Shown piece by piece: positions 50,713 through 59,578 of a stretch of DNA of 64,000 nt. Numbering within the stretch: position 1 is the stretch's first letter; every line of letters starts with the position of its first letter. The notes below the pieces were generated by a model. It saw only the letters and a program-made list of their open reading frames with translations. It searched no databases and was not told the origin of the DNA. Origin of the DNA: Cyclobacteriaceae bacterium (lineage in GTDB: Bacteria > Bacteroidota > Bacteroidia > Cytophagales > Cyclobacteriaceae); NCBI GenBank assembly GCA_016787665.1, contig JAEUUC010000001.1, positions 1-64,000 of the forward strand. Direction: 5' to 3'. The translations under genes and the position numbers were made by a program.

Positions 50713-53700
50713 ATGCGTTTGTTGTTCCTTACATTTTTTTTGGCTCTGTCGCTGGTCAGCCAGGCCACGTTGGCGCAATCGATCGTAACTCCATCTTCGG
50801 TACACATCGCCAGCCTTAGTCACGATAAGCAATGGGTGGTGTATGCGGATGCCAGCCATGTATACCTGGCGCGTACCAGCGACCTGGGGGTGGTCGATCA
50901 ATGGCCGTATTCCCTCGCCTCACAGGGTCGTGTTACACAACTTTCGTTTTCTGAGGGAAATTCAAACGTGTTCCGCGTGCAGTACAGCCGCTGGAACGGG
51001 GACTTCGCGCCAATGGATATCAACGTGTACCCTGCGGACAGCGTGTTCTTTTACAACCACGCGCAAAAGAAAAAGGTTGCTGCCCTGCCGGGCAACATGA
51101 TGGTGGCGTATGCAACTGAAAACAACCGATATGCCGTGGCGGCCAATGAGTTTTTCCGATATCCTTTTGAAGGTAAAGACCATTATGCGGCACGGAAGGG
51201 TATCATCGGGTTATTCCCGGGCAATACGCGTCACCCGCTGCCCAAAGTGGCTTTGCAAGTGGCGATGAGCCGTGATGGCGCGTTGCTGGCGTTGGCGTAC
51301 TTTGATTCATTGGCGCGAGGAGGTTCCTCCCTCTATTCCATGGAGGTGAGACGATTTCATGACTTCAGCCTGGTGGCTCAGCGCGGAGGGCTCACCGAAA
51401 AACCCGGCCGGTTAACATTCAGTAAAAACGGAAAGCACGTGGTCTGGCAGCCGGAGTCCGATGCGAACGACCGACCTGTTTCAATCTGGAATTCAAACAC
51501 CTTAATGGATGCCAAGCTCTCGGCCGGAGATACCGTTGAGGTCCATCCGATTGTTCGAGACAACAACTTGGTGGAATACCTGGATCGTGGCTTGAAGATT
51601 ACCCGCAGAAATTTGATCACTAACGAGGTGGAATGGACACTCTGGCCTGGCATAACCGGAGTTTTCCACAAAGGGGTTTTGCCGCTTGATGATCGCTACG
51701 TGCTTGTGTACGGAGACGAGAAGGCCAATAACGGACTGTTATCCGGAAGAGGGATACTGAAGAAAATTGATCTGGAAGAGTTTAGCATCTATTCGAAGAA
51801 TGAGCCTTCCAAACGAACCGATACGTTGTTTCATCCTCAGTCTCTCCGGATTCAGGAGAATGTACTACTGACAGAAAAGTTCGTAGCATCGGATGATGGT
51901 CGCGTGCTGGTCGGCACTTTCGAAAACGTGCTGGAAGTATGGTCGGCCGATTCGCGAAGAAAACTAGCAACTCACCGTTTCAATGACGACATCAAAGCCT
52001 ACCCGGACCAAACAGGCCAGTCCATTCTTGTTTTTGAGAAATACGTTCAGCGTAGCTATGGAGAGTTCAAGGTCCATGTTTTGGATTTGAGTCAAGGCGT
52101 TCTCACCTCACAAATAGTTCAAACAGAGGAAAGGGATTTTATGGATCCCACGCTCTTCTGCAATTGCTTTGCTATTGCGCAGGAGCCGGGCACCTGGGTT
52201 TGCAACGATCAGGGGACCTCGTTCTGGAGGTTAACGAGCAAGAGTCTAATGCCTGAGCGATTGGTGGTGGTAGAGGTGGAGGAAAAGAAAAAGTATGCAT
52301 ACCGGGTTGATCACGTGATCATGACGTTGCAGCCGGATGTTCTCCAGTTCCGGCTCAGCAGGCGGCTGTGGGACAGTCATGATTATCAACCCGTGTCACG
52401 GCACCAGCTCGATATCCGAACCCGCGAAGTGAAGCTCATTGGGAAAAGCGAATCTACTGGGCCCTATTGGCAACTGACAGCCGATGCTGCCATTTATCAG
52501 GAGGCTAATGCGTTGATTCTGGTGGCCAGCGATAGAAAGCAGGAGCTCATACCTCACGTAAACGCACTGTCGAGGTTGGACGTGCAGCCGTGGGGACAAC
52601 AGGCAGCTATTTTTTACCGGCTCAAATCTGCAGCCGACAGTGTAAATGTCACCATCGTGCAGGTGCCTGATGGCCGTATCGTACATCAGGCGATGCTGCC
52701 AGATATGGACAGCTACAGCTTTGTAAATAGCCGGATTCATTTCCGCTTTCGCGAAAATCTGTATTCGTGGATACCGGATTCCCACAGCATTGTTCATTGG
52801 GACAAGGCCGAGTTCAATCAGGAGTCGTATAAAAGATTAACTCAGGAGGGAGATCTGCAATTTGACGGCCATGAGCAATTACTCCTCAAAGGTTCAGTGC
52901 TGGTGAACCTGGCCGATCTGCAGACCCGGGTGATTTTGCCTACCTATGTTTTTGGTGCACTCCTAAACGGGAAGTACAAGGGCAGTATTGTGTATACCGT
53001 TGACAGCACGTACCGGCAAATGGATGGTACCTACGGGGCCGGGCTCAAGTATCCGTTTTATCACCTGGTTTTAGCAAAGGTAAATCAGCCTGGCCGCCCC
53101 GTGGCCAGATCAGCTATGATCCGGCTTGGTGAAAGTGAGCGAATTCAACACCCTTTTTGGGTTTCCAAAACTGGTCGATACGTGGCCTTCCAGTTGGAGG
53201 ACCACAGGAGCAAGGGAGTTAGCTATCAGTTCAACTTGCTCGATGTTGAAACTATGAAAGTGACTACGCTTGCTCATGAGGAAGTAAGAACAGTTTTGTT
53301 CTCGCCCGATGATAGGTCGATAGCCTGGGCTGCACCAAATATTTTTTTACAAATGGGGTCAATCACCTATAAGATATTTGACCTTACCTCCGGACGCAAA
53401 AAAGCGGTGTCATCCGGAGTAATAGCGGACTTACTCGATGGGCAGGTGCTAAAAGCAGTTTGGGGTGGTGTATCAGTGGGAACTGTTTCTGGCGACTCCG
53501 TTCAACAAATTCGTTTCTTGCACTCGAGGGAAAACATGACCAGCGCGACCTTCGCAATTGACCAAAAGCTCGTCATTGGGGGCAGCGATCAGGGAAATGT
53601 TTTTGTATGGAACCTTGAAAAATCATCGCCTATCGCCCGAATACCGTGTGGCTTTGGCGAAGTGAAAAAACTAATTGTATCCAAAGACAAGTTGTACGTG

Positions 53701-55164
53701 TTACTGGCCAACATGCGCCTCGCGGTGGTTGACCTCACCACCCGCAAGTTGAGTCTCACGGCCCAGTTTCAGCGGCAGGAATCCGAGGCCCATGTTTCGT
53801 GGTTTACGCCCGAAGGGTATTACTGGGTTGGTCGTGACCAGGTGCGCAGGTATCATTTTGTCCGCGGGCTGGAGGCATTCGCGCTGTCCAGTTTTGAAGT
53901 CCGACTTAACCGGCCGGACATTATCCTCAGCCGAACCGGGTTTTCAACACCGGAACTGATTACTGGATTTCATGAGGCCTACCAAAAGAGATTAGCCCGA
54001 TACCCGGCCTTTTCAAAAAACGAGGACTGGAGCACCCGTTTGCCATCCGTAGTAACCATTGAAGGGAAGTCCAATTTTCCGCAGGTGACCCGGAATGTCG
54101 AATTTGACATGAGCGTGATGGCACGCTCGAACGGCAGCCGATTAAGGACCATTTTTATTTACGTCAATGGAAACCCGGTGAACGGGCAACAGGGCCTTGC
54201 CACCGGTGCGGTGAATGAATTCCGGACGCAGGTCAGACTCAAGCTGTCGACCGGTACCAATACGATACGGGTCGTGGCGGAAGATGAGACGGGCCTCGAA
54301 AGTTTTCCGGAGTCACATGAGGTGGAACTGCAACGGGAGTACACGCCAAGAATATATTTTGTCGGTGTGGGTGTTTCGAAATACCAGGATACGACCATGA
54401 ATTTGCGGTATGCTGATGTTGATGTGAGGCGAATGGCAGAGTATTTCAGCTGGCGATTTAAAGATCGGTTGATGGTCGATACGCTACTTAACGAACAGGT
54501 TACCGCTGACAATCTGGTGGCGTTGAAGGAGCGGCTGGCCCATACCAATGAAGATGATTATGTCATCGTGGCGTTTTCAGGGCATGGCGTGCTGAACAAA
54601 AAGATGGATTTTTATTTTTCCACCCACGACATCGATTTTGGTCAACCCGAAAAAGCCGGATTCTCCTACGCCCAAATGGAAGCACTCACCGATAATCTGC
54701 CGGCCAGGCGAAAGCTGATGCTGATTGATGCGTGTCATGGTGGAGAGGTCGATCGGGATGCACCAACCGTTCGGGCAGGCGAATCCCTTGCGCCATCGGT
54801 TCAGGTCTATCAATCGAGGGGCGCAGAGGCTGAAGTGGAGGCCCGACACACGTCTTCTTTCCGGCTGATGCAGGGTTTGTTTTCGGATATGAAACAGTCC
54901 AATGGAACGTTTGTGATTTCGGCTTCGTCCGGTGATGAGTTTGCGTTTGAAAGTCCGGAGTGGCGCGGGGGTGTGTTCACGTACAGTTTTTTACATACGC
55001 TCGATGAACTGTATGACGAAGCCCGTGGCAAGCCGATCTTCCAGGTATCCACGCTGCGCAACCGGGTTTATGACATGGTGATTGGACTAACTCAGAATCG
55101 CCAGCGCCCCACCTCGCGTGCTGAGAACCTGGATTGGAATTGGCGGTTTCCGGAGTTGAATTGA
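50713..55164 (+). CDS. Exported giant beta-propeller caspase (C14) protein, 1483 aa
   Basis: I chose the ATG at 50713, which gives the signal peptide MRLLFLTFFLALSLVSQATL; an earlier in-frame start lacks one. Residues about 25-1080 are beta-rich, with degenerate WD40/TolB-like segments (VHIASLSHDKQWVVYAD, VLVGTFENVLEVWSADSRRK, LVIGGSDQGNVFVWNLEKS). A bridging Ig-like domain lies near 1110-1200 (NFPQVTRNVEFDMSVMA). The C-terminal caspase domain has IYFVGVGVSKYQD (about 1212), VAFSGHGVLN (His about 1287) and LMLIDACHGGEVD (Cys about 1339). Same plan as the WD40-caspase at 43181 but much more diverged. Confidence 0.88.
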   Translation: MRLLFLTFFLALSLVSQATLAQSIVTPSSVHIASLSHDKQWVVYADASHVYLARTSDLGVVDQWPYSLASQGRVTQLSFSEGNSNVFRVQYSRWNGDFAPMDINVYPADSVFFYNHAQKKKVAALPGNMMVAYATENNRYAVAANEFFRYPFEGKDHYAARKGIIGLFPGNTRHPLPKVALQVAMSRDGALLALAYFDSLARGGSSLYSMEVRRFHDFSLVAQRGGLTEKPGRLTFSKNGKHVVWQPESDANDRPVSIWNSNTLMDAKLSAGDTVEVHPIVRDNNLVEYLDRGLKITRRNLITNEVEWTLWPGITGVFHKGVLPLDDRYVLVYGDEKANNGLLSGRGILKKIDLEEFSIYSKNEPSKRTDTLFHPQSLRIQENVLLTEKFVASDDGRVLVGTFENVLEVWSADSRRKLATHRFNDDIKAYPDQTGQSILVFEKYVQRSYGEFKVHVLDLSQGVLTSQIVQTEERDFMDPTLFCNCFAIAQEPGTWVCNDQGTSFWRLTSKSLMPERLVVVEVEEKKKYAYRVDHVIMTLQPDVLQFRLSRRLWDSHDYQPVSRHQLDIRTREVKLIGKSESTGPYWQLTADAAIYQEANALILVASDRKQELIPHVNALSRLDVQPWGQQAAIFYRLKSAADSVNVTIVQVPDGRIVHQAMLPDMDSYSFVNSRIHFRFRENLYSWIPDSHSIVHWDKAEFNQESYKRLTQEGDLQFDGHEQLLLKGSVLVNLADLQTRVILPTYVFGALLNGKYKGSIVYTVDSTYRQMDGTYGAGLKYPFYHLVLAKVNQPGRPVARSAMIRLGESERIQHPFWVSKTGRYVAFQLEDHRSKGVSYQFNLLDVETMKVTTLAHEEVRTVLFSPDDRSIAWAAPNIFLQMGSITYKIFDLTSGRKKAVSSGVIADLLDGQVLKAVWGGVSVGTVSGDSVQQIRFLHSRENMTSATFAIDQKLVIGGSDQGNVFVWNLEKSSPIARIPCGFGEVKKLIVSKDKLYVLLANMRLAVVDLTTRKLSLTAQFQRQESEAHVSWFTPEGYYWVGRDQVRRYHFVRGLEAFALSSFEVRLNRPDIILSRTGFSTPELITGFHEAYQKRLARYPAFSKNEDWSTRLPSVVTIEGKSNFPQVTRNVEFDMSVMARSNGSRLRTIFIYVNGNPVNGQQGLATGAVNEFRTQVRLKLSTGTNTIRVVAEDETGLESFPESHEVELQREYTPRIYFVGVGVSKYQDTTMNLRYADVDVRRMAEYFSWRFKDRLMVDTLLNEQVTADNLVALKERLAHTNEDDYVIVAFSGHGVLNKKMDFYFSTHDIDFGQPEKAGFSYAQMEALTDNLPARRKLMLIDACHGGEVDRDAPTVRAGESLAPSVQVYQSRGAEAEVEARHTSSFRLMQGLFSDMKQSNGTFVISASSGDEFAFESPEWRGGVFTYSFLHTLDELYDEARGKPIFQVSTLRNRVYDMVIGLTQNRQRPTSRAENLDWNWRFPELN

Positions 55165-55471
55165 TTCGGGGTGGCGCCAGGGTTGCCGGTACTTTTGCTC
55201 ATCCAAGAGCCCGTTTTTGGCTACCCTGTTCAAAACCTGTCTGCTGCGGGAAGCCCAACCATGGTATTATTACTTTCAACGCGTTGAAGATGTGCCTTGA
55301 AAAGTCACAACCCGAGCCCTGTCCCGGTGAGTTTGACAGTCATGAACCCGGGGAGACTTTCTTATGCTTACTCAAAAGAGGCAGGCGCAGTCTGATTTCC
55401 AGTTGTTTAAGTGTTGGCCGTCTTAAATGAACACGAATACCCTCTGGTCCTTAAAAAAATTAGTTTTCGCA
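55165..55471. other. Intergenic stretch, no gene recognised
   Basis: About 300 bp between the giant caspase gene and the promoter of the next operon. It has no convincing ORF. A CCCGGTGAG...CCCGGGGAGAC segment near 55323-55362 contains short G/C-rich repeats that could fold in a leader RNA, but no known riboswitch is recognised. Confidence 0.45.
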
Positions 55472-55505
55472 GGTTGACTTTTGCCGAATTCATTCATTAA
55501 CTTTC
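55472..55505 (+). promoter_or_regulatory. Promoter of the small-protein/trypsin/caspase/CHAT operon
   Basis: GGTTGACTTT at 55472-55481 and TAACTTTC at 55498-55505. The first word is identical to the right arm of the palindrome at 47649-47658, and the TAACTT core recurs in both promoters. Confidence 0.5.
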
Positions 55506-55538
55506 AAAACACAATTCTTAACCTAATTTCAAACCCTT

Positions 55539-55943
55539 ATGAAAAAATCAGTATTAGTGGGCACGATCCTTTCGGCCTTCGTTTTTATGCTGCTGCTTTC
55601 CACAGAAAGCTACGCGCAGAAAGAACTGACGGGTGCCAAAGTTGAAAAGTCCAGAGGCGCTGCACGTGCCATGCCGGATGACTCCAAGCCGGAGGCAAAA
55701 CCGGAAAAGTCACGTGGTTCCGGACCCGGCACTTGCTGTCTGTCGTTCAGTAATTACACCGGCTACTACGTTGACATCTGGGTAGACAATGTTTACCGCG
55801 GTCGCCTCAATCCGTGGGATGACGGAGATGTGTGTGTAGGCAATGGCTTTACCTCATGGTATGCGGAATCTTCTGGTGGTACCGTGTTCTGGAGCGATGC
55901 CAGCAATTGCAACGGCAACAAGATCTGGAACCTGAAGTACTAA
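55539..55943 (+). CDS. Small exported protein with paired cysteines (134 aa)
   Basis: Signal peptide MKKSVLVGTILSAFVFMLLL, cleaved near SYAQ. The mature N-terminus (residues about 27-65) is low-complexity and charged, with the SRG word repeated (VEKSRGAARA, PEKSRGSGP). A compact domain follows from GTCCLSFSNYTGYYVDIWVD to the C-terminus, with cysteines CC, DVCVG and SNCNGN. The domain resembles small beta-sandwich modules. It is first in the operon with the trypsin-like protease and two caspase/CHAT genes and could be their substrate or regulator; that is inference. Confidence 0.65.
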   Translation: MKKSVLVGTILSAFVFMLLLSTESYAQKELTGAKVEKSRGAARAMPDDSKPEAKPEKSRGSGPGTCCLSFSNYTGYYVDIWVDNVYRGRLNPWDDGDVCVGNGFTSWYAESSGGTVFWSDASNCNGNKIWNLKY

Positions 55944-56019
55944 TCAGCCAAACATCAACACAAGAAAAGGCACGGGTTAACATCTGTGCCTTTTTCCTTC
56001 CAACCCCAAACCACCCCAT

Positions 56020-57471
56020 ATGCGCAACCGTCTGCTTGTTGGCTTACTGTTATTGTTTTGCCTGGCCCACGGGCCCGGGTGGAGCCAAACCACAACCCCG
56101 GACATGCTGGAGAATGCCATTACCAGCGTAGTAACCGTTGGGGTTTATCAAACCGATGTACTGAACAAAGTATACGGTTTCCGCGGAGGCCTTAACATCC
56201 CGGAAAAAGCCTATGAAAAAGCCCTTGATCTGACAGGCACCGAATGGACGGGCTCCGGCTTTTTGTATGAGTACAAAGGAAGGAAATATGCCATCACCAA
56301 CGCTCACGTGATCGAGAATGCCTCTACGGAGGACAGCAGCGTTTTTGTTTTTATGTACGACCGCTCCAAACACATGGTAAAAGTATTGGGTGCGGATTCG
56401 TTTTACGACATTGCCGTGCTGGAGTTTGCCCAGGCACCCGGCACAGCCTACCCGGCTATGGCGTTTAAACAAGAGCCCGCTCGTTTGGGCGAGCCTGTCT
56501 ACGCCATCGGTAATCCGCTGGGAGAGTTCCCGTATTCGGTTTCCGAAGGTATCATCAGCGGCAAAAATCGCGTACGGGGTTCGTTCAAAGGTAAATTTGG
56601 ATTTCTGCAATCAACCGCCACCATCATCTGGGGTAATAGCGGGGGTCCGCTCGTAGATCAGAAAGGAAAAGTGGCGGGCATCAACTCGCAAATTGAAATC
56701 ACCAGCAACGGTTACATTCAACCGCAAATCAATTTTGCCCTCGAGGCCGGTTTGTCCGAACGTCTGGTACGCGAACTCATCGACAACCGCGGCCGCGTGG
56801 TGCGCACCTATTTGGGCGTAGGCCTGGCTCAGCAATACGATGGTTATTCGGCCATGACCTATCCCGTGTACCTAAGTCAGGTGGTGGAAAATTCACCGGC
56901 AGCCAACGAATTGATTAAGTATATCGGTAGTCCGCTCACACACATTAACGGTGAAGCCATTGCCAGTGTAGAGCAGGCATTGGGAATACTGGAGGCTATT
57001 AAACCCGGACGGCCAGTCGAGTTCACCTTGCAGGTGTTTGGTGAAGTGCGCAAAGTCTCGGTAACGGGTCGTCAGTTGGACGATGCCGCGTTGTCGTCAT
57101 TGGCTTCGCATGTGCTGCGCCAAAGCCAGTTTTTCAGCTTTGATCAGGATGCGCCCCAGGCCATTGTGAGGTACAACCACCGAACCACGCTGGCCATGCA
57201 GGATAACCTGATGGTGATTAAGCCGACCGGTAATACCGAGAGTGCAACCTACCAGGTGGTGGCCGCGGGGATTTCCAGCCCGGATAACAATACCGATTTT
57301 TACAAGGTGGTGACCATGGCCGAGTTAGGATCGGCTATCCGCCTGTCGTCAATGAGCGGGGCGCTTGACCTGGCGGTGGTGCGCACCGATGATGAATTTC
57401 AAAACGTAGTCAACTTCCGGTTTTTCTTTTCCGGAGACGAGAATATTGTGATGTCCACGTTGTTTTATTAA
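56020..57471 (+). CDS. Exported trypsin-like (S1C) serine protease with PDZ domain
   Basis: 483 aa with signal peptide MRNRLLVGLLLLFCLAHGPG. Catalytic His in ITNAHVIEN, Asp in FYDIAVLEF and Ser in WGNSGGPLVDQ, the full HtrA/DegP-type triad. A PDZ-like segment follows (TYLGVGLAQQ ... VVENSPAANELI ... HINGEAIASVEQALGIL), then a further C-terminal domain of about 110 residues of unknown type. It sits 22 nt upstream of the metacaspase-like gene in one operon, so a functional link with caspase-type protease activation is likely. Confidence 0.9.
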   Translation: MRNRLLVGLLLLFCLAHGPGWSQTTTPDMLENAITSVVTVGVYQTDVLNKVYGFRGGLNIPEKAYEKALDLTGTEWTGSGFLYEYKGRKYAITNAHVIENASTEDSSVFVFMYDRSKHMVKVLGADSFYDIAVLEFAQAPGTAYPAMAFKQEPARLGEPVYAIGNPLGEFPYSVSEGIISGKNRVRGSFKGKFGFLQSTATIIWGNSGGPLVDQKGKVAGINSQIEITSNGYIQPQINFALEAGLSERLVRELIDNRGRVVRTYLGVGLAQQYDGYSAMTYPVYLSQVVENSPAANELIKYIGSPLTHINGEAIASVEQALGILEAIKPGRPVEFTLQVFGEVRKVSVTGRQLDDAALSSLASHVLRQSQFFSFDQDAPQAIVRYNHRTTLAMQDNLMVIKPTGNTESATYQVVAAGISSPDNNTDFYKVVTMAELGSAIRLSSMSGALDLAVVRTDDEFQNVVNFRFFFSGDENIVMSTLFY

Positions 57472-57492
57472 ACATTACCAAACCCCTTTCAT

Positions 57493-59571
57493 ATGAAATC
57501 GATGAGAATTATTTCGGTCAGCCTGTTGGGGTTGGCCTGGCTAACCTTAACGTTGTCAGCGTTCCGGCCGGCAGCGCCCCCGCTTCAGAAGCATGCCCTG
57601 ATTATTGCAATCGGTGCTTACGATCAACGATCCACCGGCTGGCAGGAAATCAGTTCGCAAAATGACATCCCCCTGATTAAATCTGCGTTGCAAAAGCAAG
57701 GCTTTCCGGATGGCAATATCACCGTGCTTCAGGATGCCAAGGCCGATCGGGCTGGCATACTGGCTGCCCTGGCTGCCCTGGAACAACGTGTGAAAGCGGG
57801 CGATATGGTGGTAATCCACTTCTCCAGTCATGGCCAGCAGATTCCCGACAACAACGGTGAAGAAGTGGATGGTTATGATGAAGCCATTGTGGCGTTTGGG
57901 GCGCCCTCTACGAATTCATATTACAAAAGATCCCGTGGAGCCGACTATGACGGAAGTCTTCATTTGAGGGATGAGGAAGTTGGCACAGCCATTAATGGTG
58001 TCCGGTCGAAGATCGGCAAGGAAGGACATGTCCTGGTCATCATGGATGCGTGCCACTCGGGCACAGGTACCCGCGGTGCAGCCAAGACACGGGGCGGAGT
58101 GCCTCCGTTGGATATTCCTGGGGGAGCAGTTGCGCCAACCGGGAAGGCCGAAGACGGGGGGTTTGGTATTGCCGGTGAAGGTGCCGTGAAATCACGCGGC
58201 ACGTCCGGTGAAATGGGTAAGATGATCCTGATCTCGGGAGCCCAATCGCAGGAAGTTAACTATGAAACCGAAGATGATTCCGGAAATGGAGTGGGCTCGC
58301 TGTCGTATTGCGTGTCGAAAGCACTATCGAACATGAAGCCGGGCACCACCACGTACCGCGCGCTGTTTGCCCAGGTGCTCTCGGAAATGGCGGTGAAAGC
58401 TCCGAAACAGACTCCGCAAATTGAAGGAGACATCGACTATGCCATCTTCGGTGGCAATTTTGTGGCTCAGAAAAAGTATTTCACCGCTACACAGCTGGTC
58501 GATAATCAAACCATTAAGATTAACGCAGGCCGGTTGATGAACATATCGGAGGGGCTCACGGTAGCCGTGGAGAAAGCCGGCACGCCCGCTCCGGGAAAAA
58601 CTCCGCTGGCTACGGGAAAAGTAACGAGCGTGACCAACTTCGAGGCCACCGTCAAACTTGACAAGCCGACCAATATTAAGAATAAGGTTGATGTTTGGGT
58701 ATTTGCAACCGGGCAACTCGTACCGGATGTGAAGGTGAAGGTGTTTCTGGATTCCCTGGGCAACACGGAATTGAAGGCCGCTTTGGCGCAGGCTATTGGC
58801 GCCATGGGCATGGCGGAAGTGAGCAAAGGCGTCAGCGACATTACGGTAAAGGAAGAAAGTTCGCGGGGAGTAGTATCGGTCAATCTGCGCAGTACGGCTT
58901 ATGGCAACTATATTAATGGAGACATTCCGATTACAGCCAACTCAACAGATGAAGCCGTAAAGGCTATTACGGATCGTATTCAGAATTTTGCCCAGGGCAA
59001 AATGTTTAAAGCGCTGAATCTCGAGTCATCCGACTACGATGTGCGGATCACCCGTGTTATCCCCTCAAGTACCAATAAGATCACCGATACACTAAGTTAT
59101 AAGACGCTTGTGGACAAAGGTAATTTTGTCAACGTGCCGGGCGGTACCTATATTTTTCTTGAGCTTACCAACTGGGGCGATAAGGTGGCCTACTACAATA
59201 TTGTGGACATTGAACCCAGTGGTAAGATCAACGCCTTGCTGCCGCGGGTACAGGCCGATGGCGTGCAGCCTCCGGTTACGGAGTTGATGTTGAACCCGGG
59301 GCAGAAGAAAGTAATCCCCTACGCCATTCGCATTTCTCCTCCCTATGGCAACGAAGTATTTAAAGTAATCGCCACCGGGCAGGCCTTTGATTTGGCTTCT
59401 ACAATCAAGGCACCTACGGCTGCTACGCGGGGCGGGGGCAATCCGATCCAGCAATTGGTGGGGAAATCGTTCAATAGTAGTTTCAGCACGCGCGGTGCCG
59501 ATGCCGAATTCAGCGATGAGATGGGCACCAACACGTCTGAGTTTACATTTAAGATTGTGAAGAAGCCGTAG
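57493..59571 (+). CDS. Exported metacaspase-like (C14) protein with DUF4384-like C-terminus
   Basis: 692 aa. Signal sequence (MRIISVSLLGLAWLTLTLSA). Caspase domain from HALIIAIGAYDQ (about residue 34), with His in IHFSSHGQQI (about 111) and Cys in VIMDACHSGTG (about 186). The NNGEEVDGYDEAIV insert after the His is typical of type I metacaspases. From about residue 315 a beta-rich region follows. The segment NVPGGTYIFLELTNWGDKVAYYNIVDIEP with the final PYAIRISPPYGNE is DUF4384-like, a domain often attached to caspase-type proteins in bacteria. Same operon as the trypsin-like and CHAT genes. Confidence 0.9.
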   Translation: MKSMRIISVSLLGLAWLTLTLSAFRPAAPPLQKHALIIAIGAYDQRSTGWQEISSQNDIPLIKSALQKQGFPDGNITVLQDAKADRAGILAALAALEQRVKAGDMVVIHFSSHGQQIPDNNGEEVDGYDEAIVAFGAPSTNSYYKRSRGADYDGSLHLRDEEVGTAINGVRSKIGKEGHVLVIMDACHSGTGTRGAAKTRGGVPPLDIPGGAVAPTGKAEDGGFGIAGEGAVKSRGTSGEMGKMILISGAQSQEVNYETEDDSGNGVGSLSYCVSKALSNMKPGTTTYRALFAQVLSEMAVKAPKQTPQIEGDIDYAIFGGNFVAQKKYFTATQLVDNQTIKINAGRLMNISEGLTVAVEKAGTPAPGKTPLATGKVTSVTNFEATVKLDKPTNIKNKVDVWVFATGQLVPDVKVKVFLDSLGNTELKAALAQAIGAMGMAEVSKGVSDITVKEESSRGVVSVNLRSTAYGNYINGDIPITANSTDEAVKAITDRIQNFAQGKMFKALNLESSDYDVRITRVIPSSTNKITDTLSYKTLVDKGNFVNVPGGTYIFLELTNWGDKVAYYNIVDIEPSGKINALLPRVQADGVQPPVTELMLNPGQKKVIPYAIRISPPYGNEVFKVIATGQAFDLASTIKAPTAATRGGGNPIQQLVGKSFNSSFSTRGADAEFSDEMGTNTSEFTFKIVKKP

Positions 59572-59578
59572 CTCTTTC

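Noticed and set aside
55165-55471. G/C-rich leader considered as a riboswitch
   Set aside because: No conserved core of a known riboswitch class could be matched by eye.
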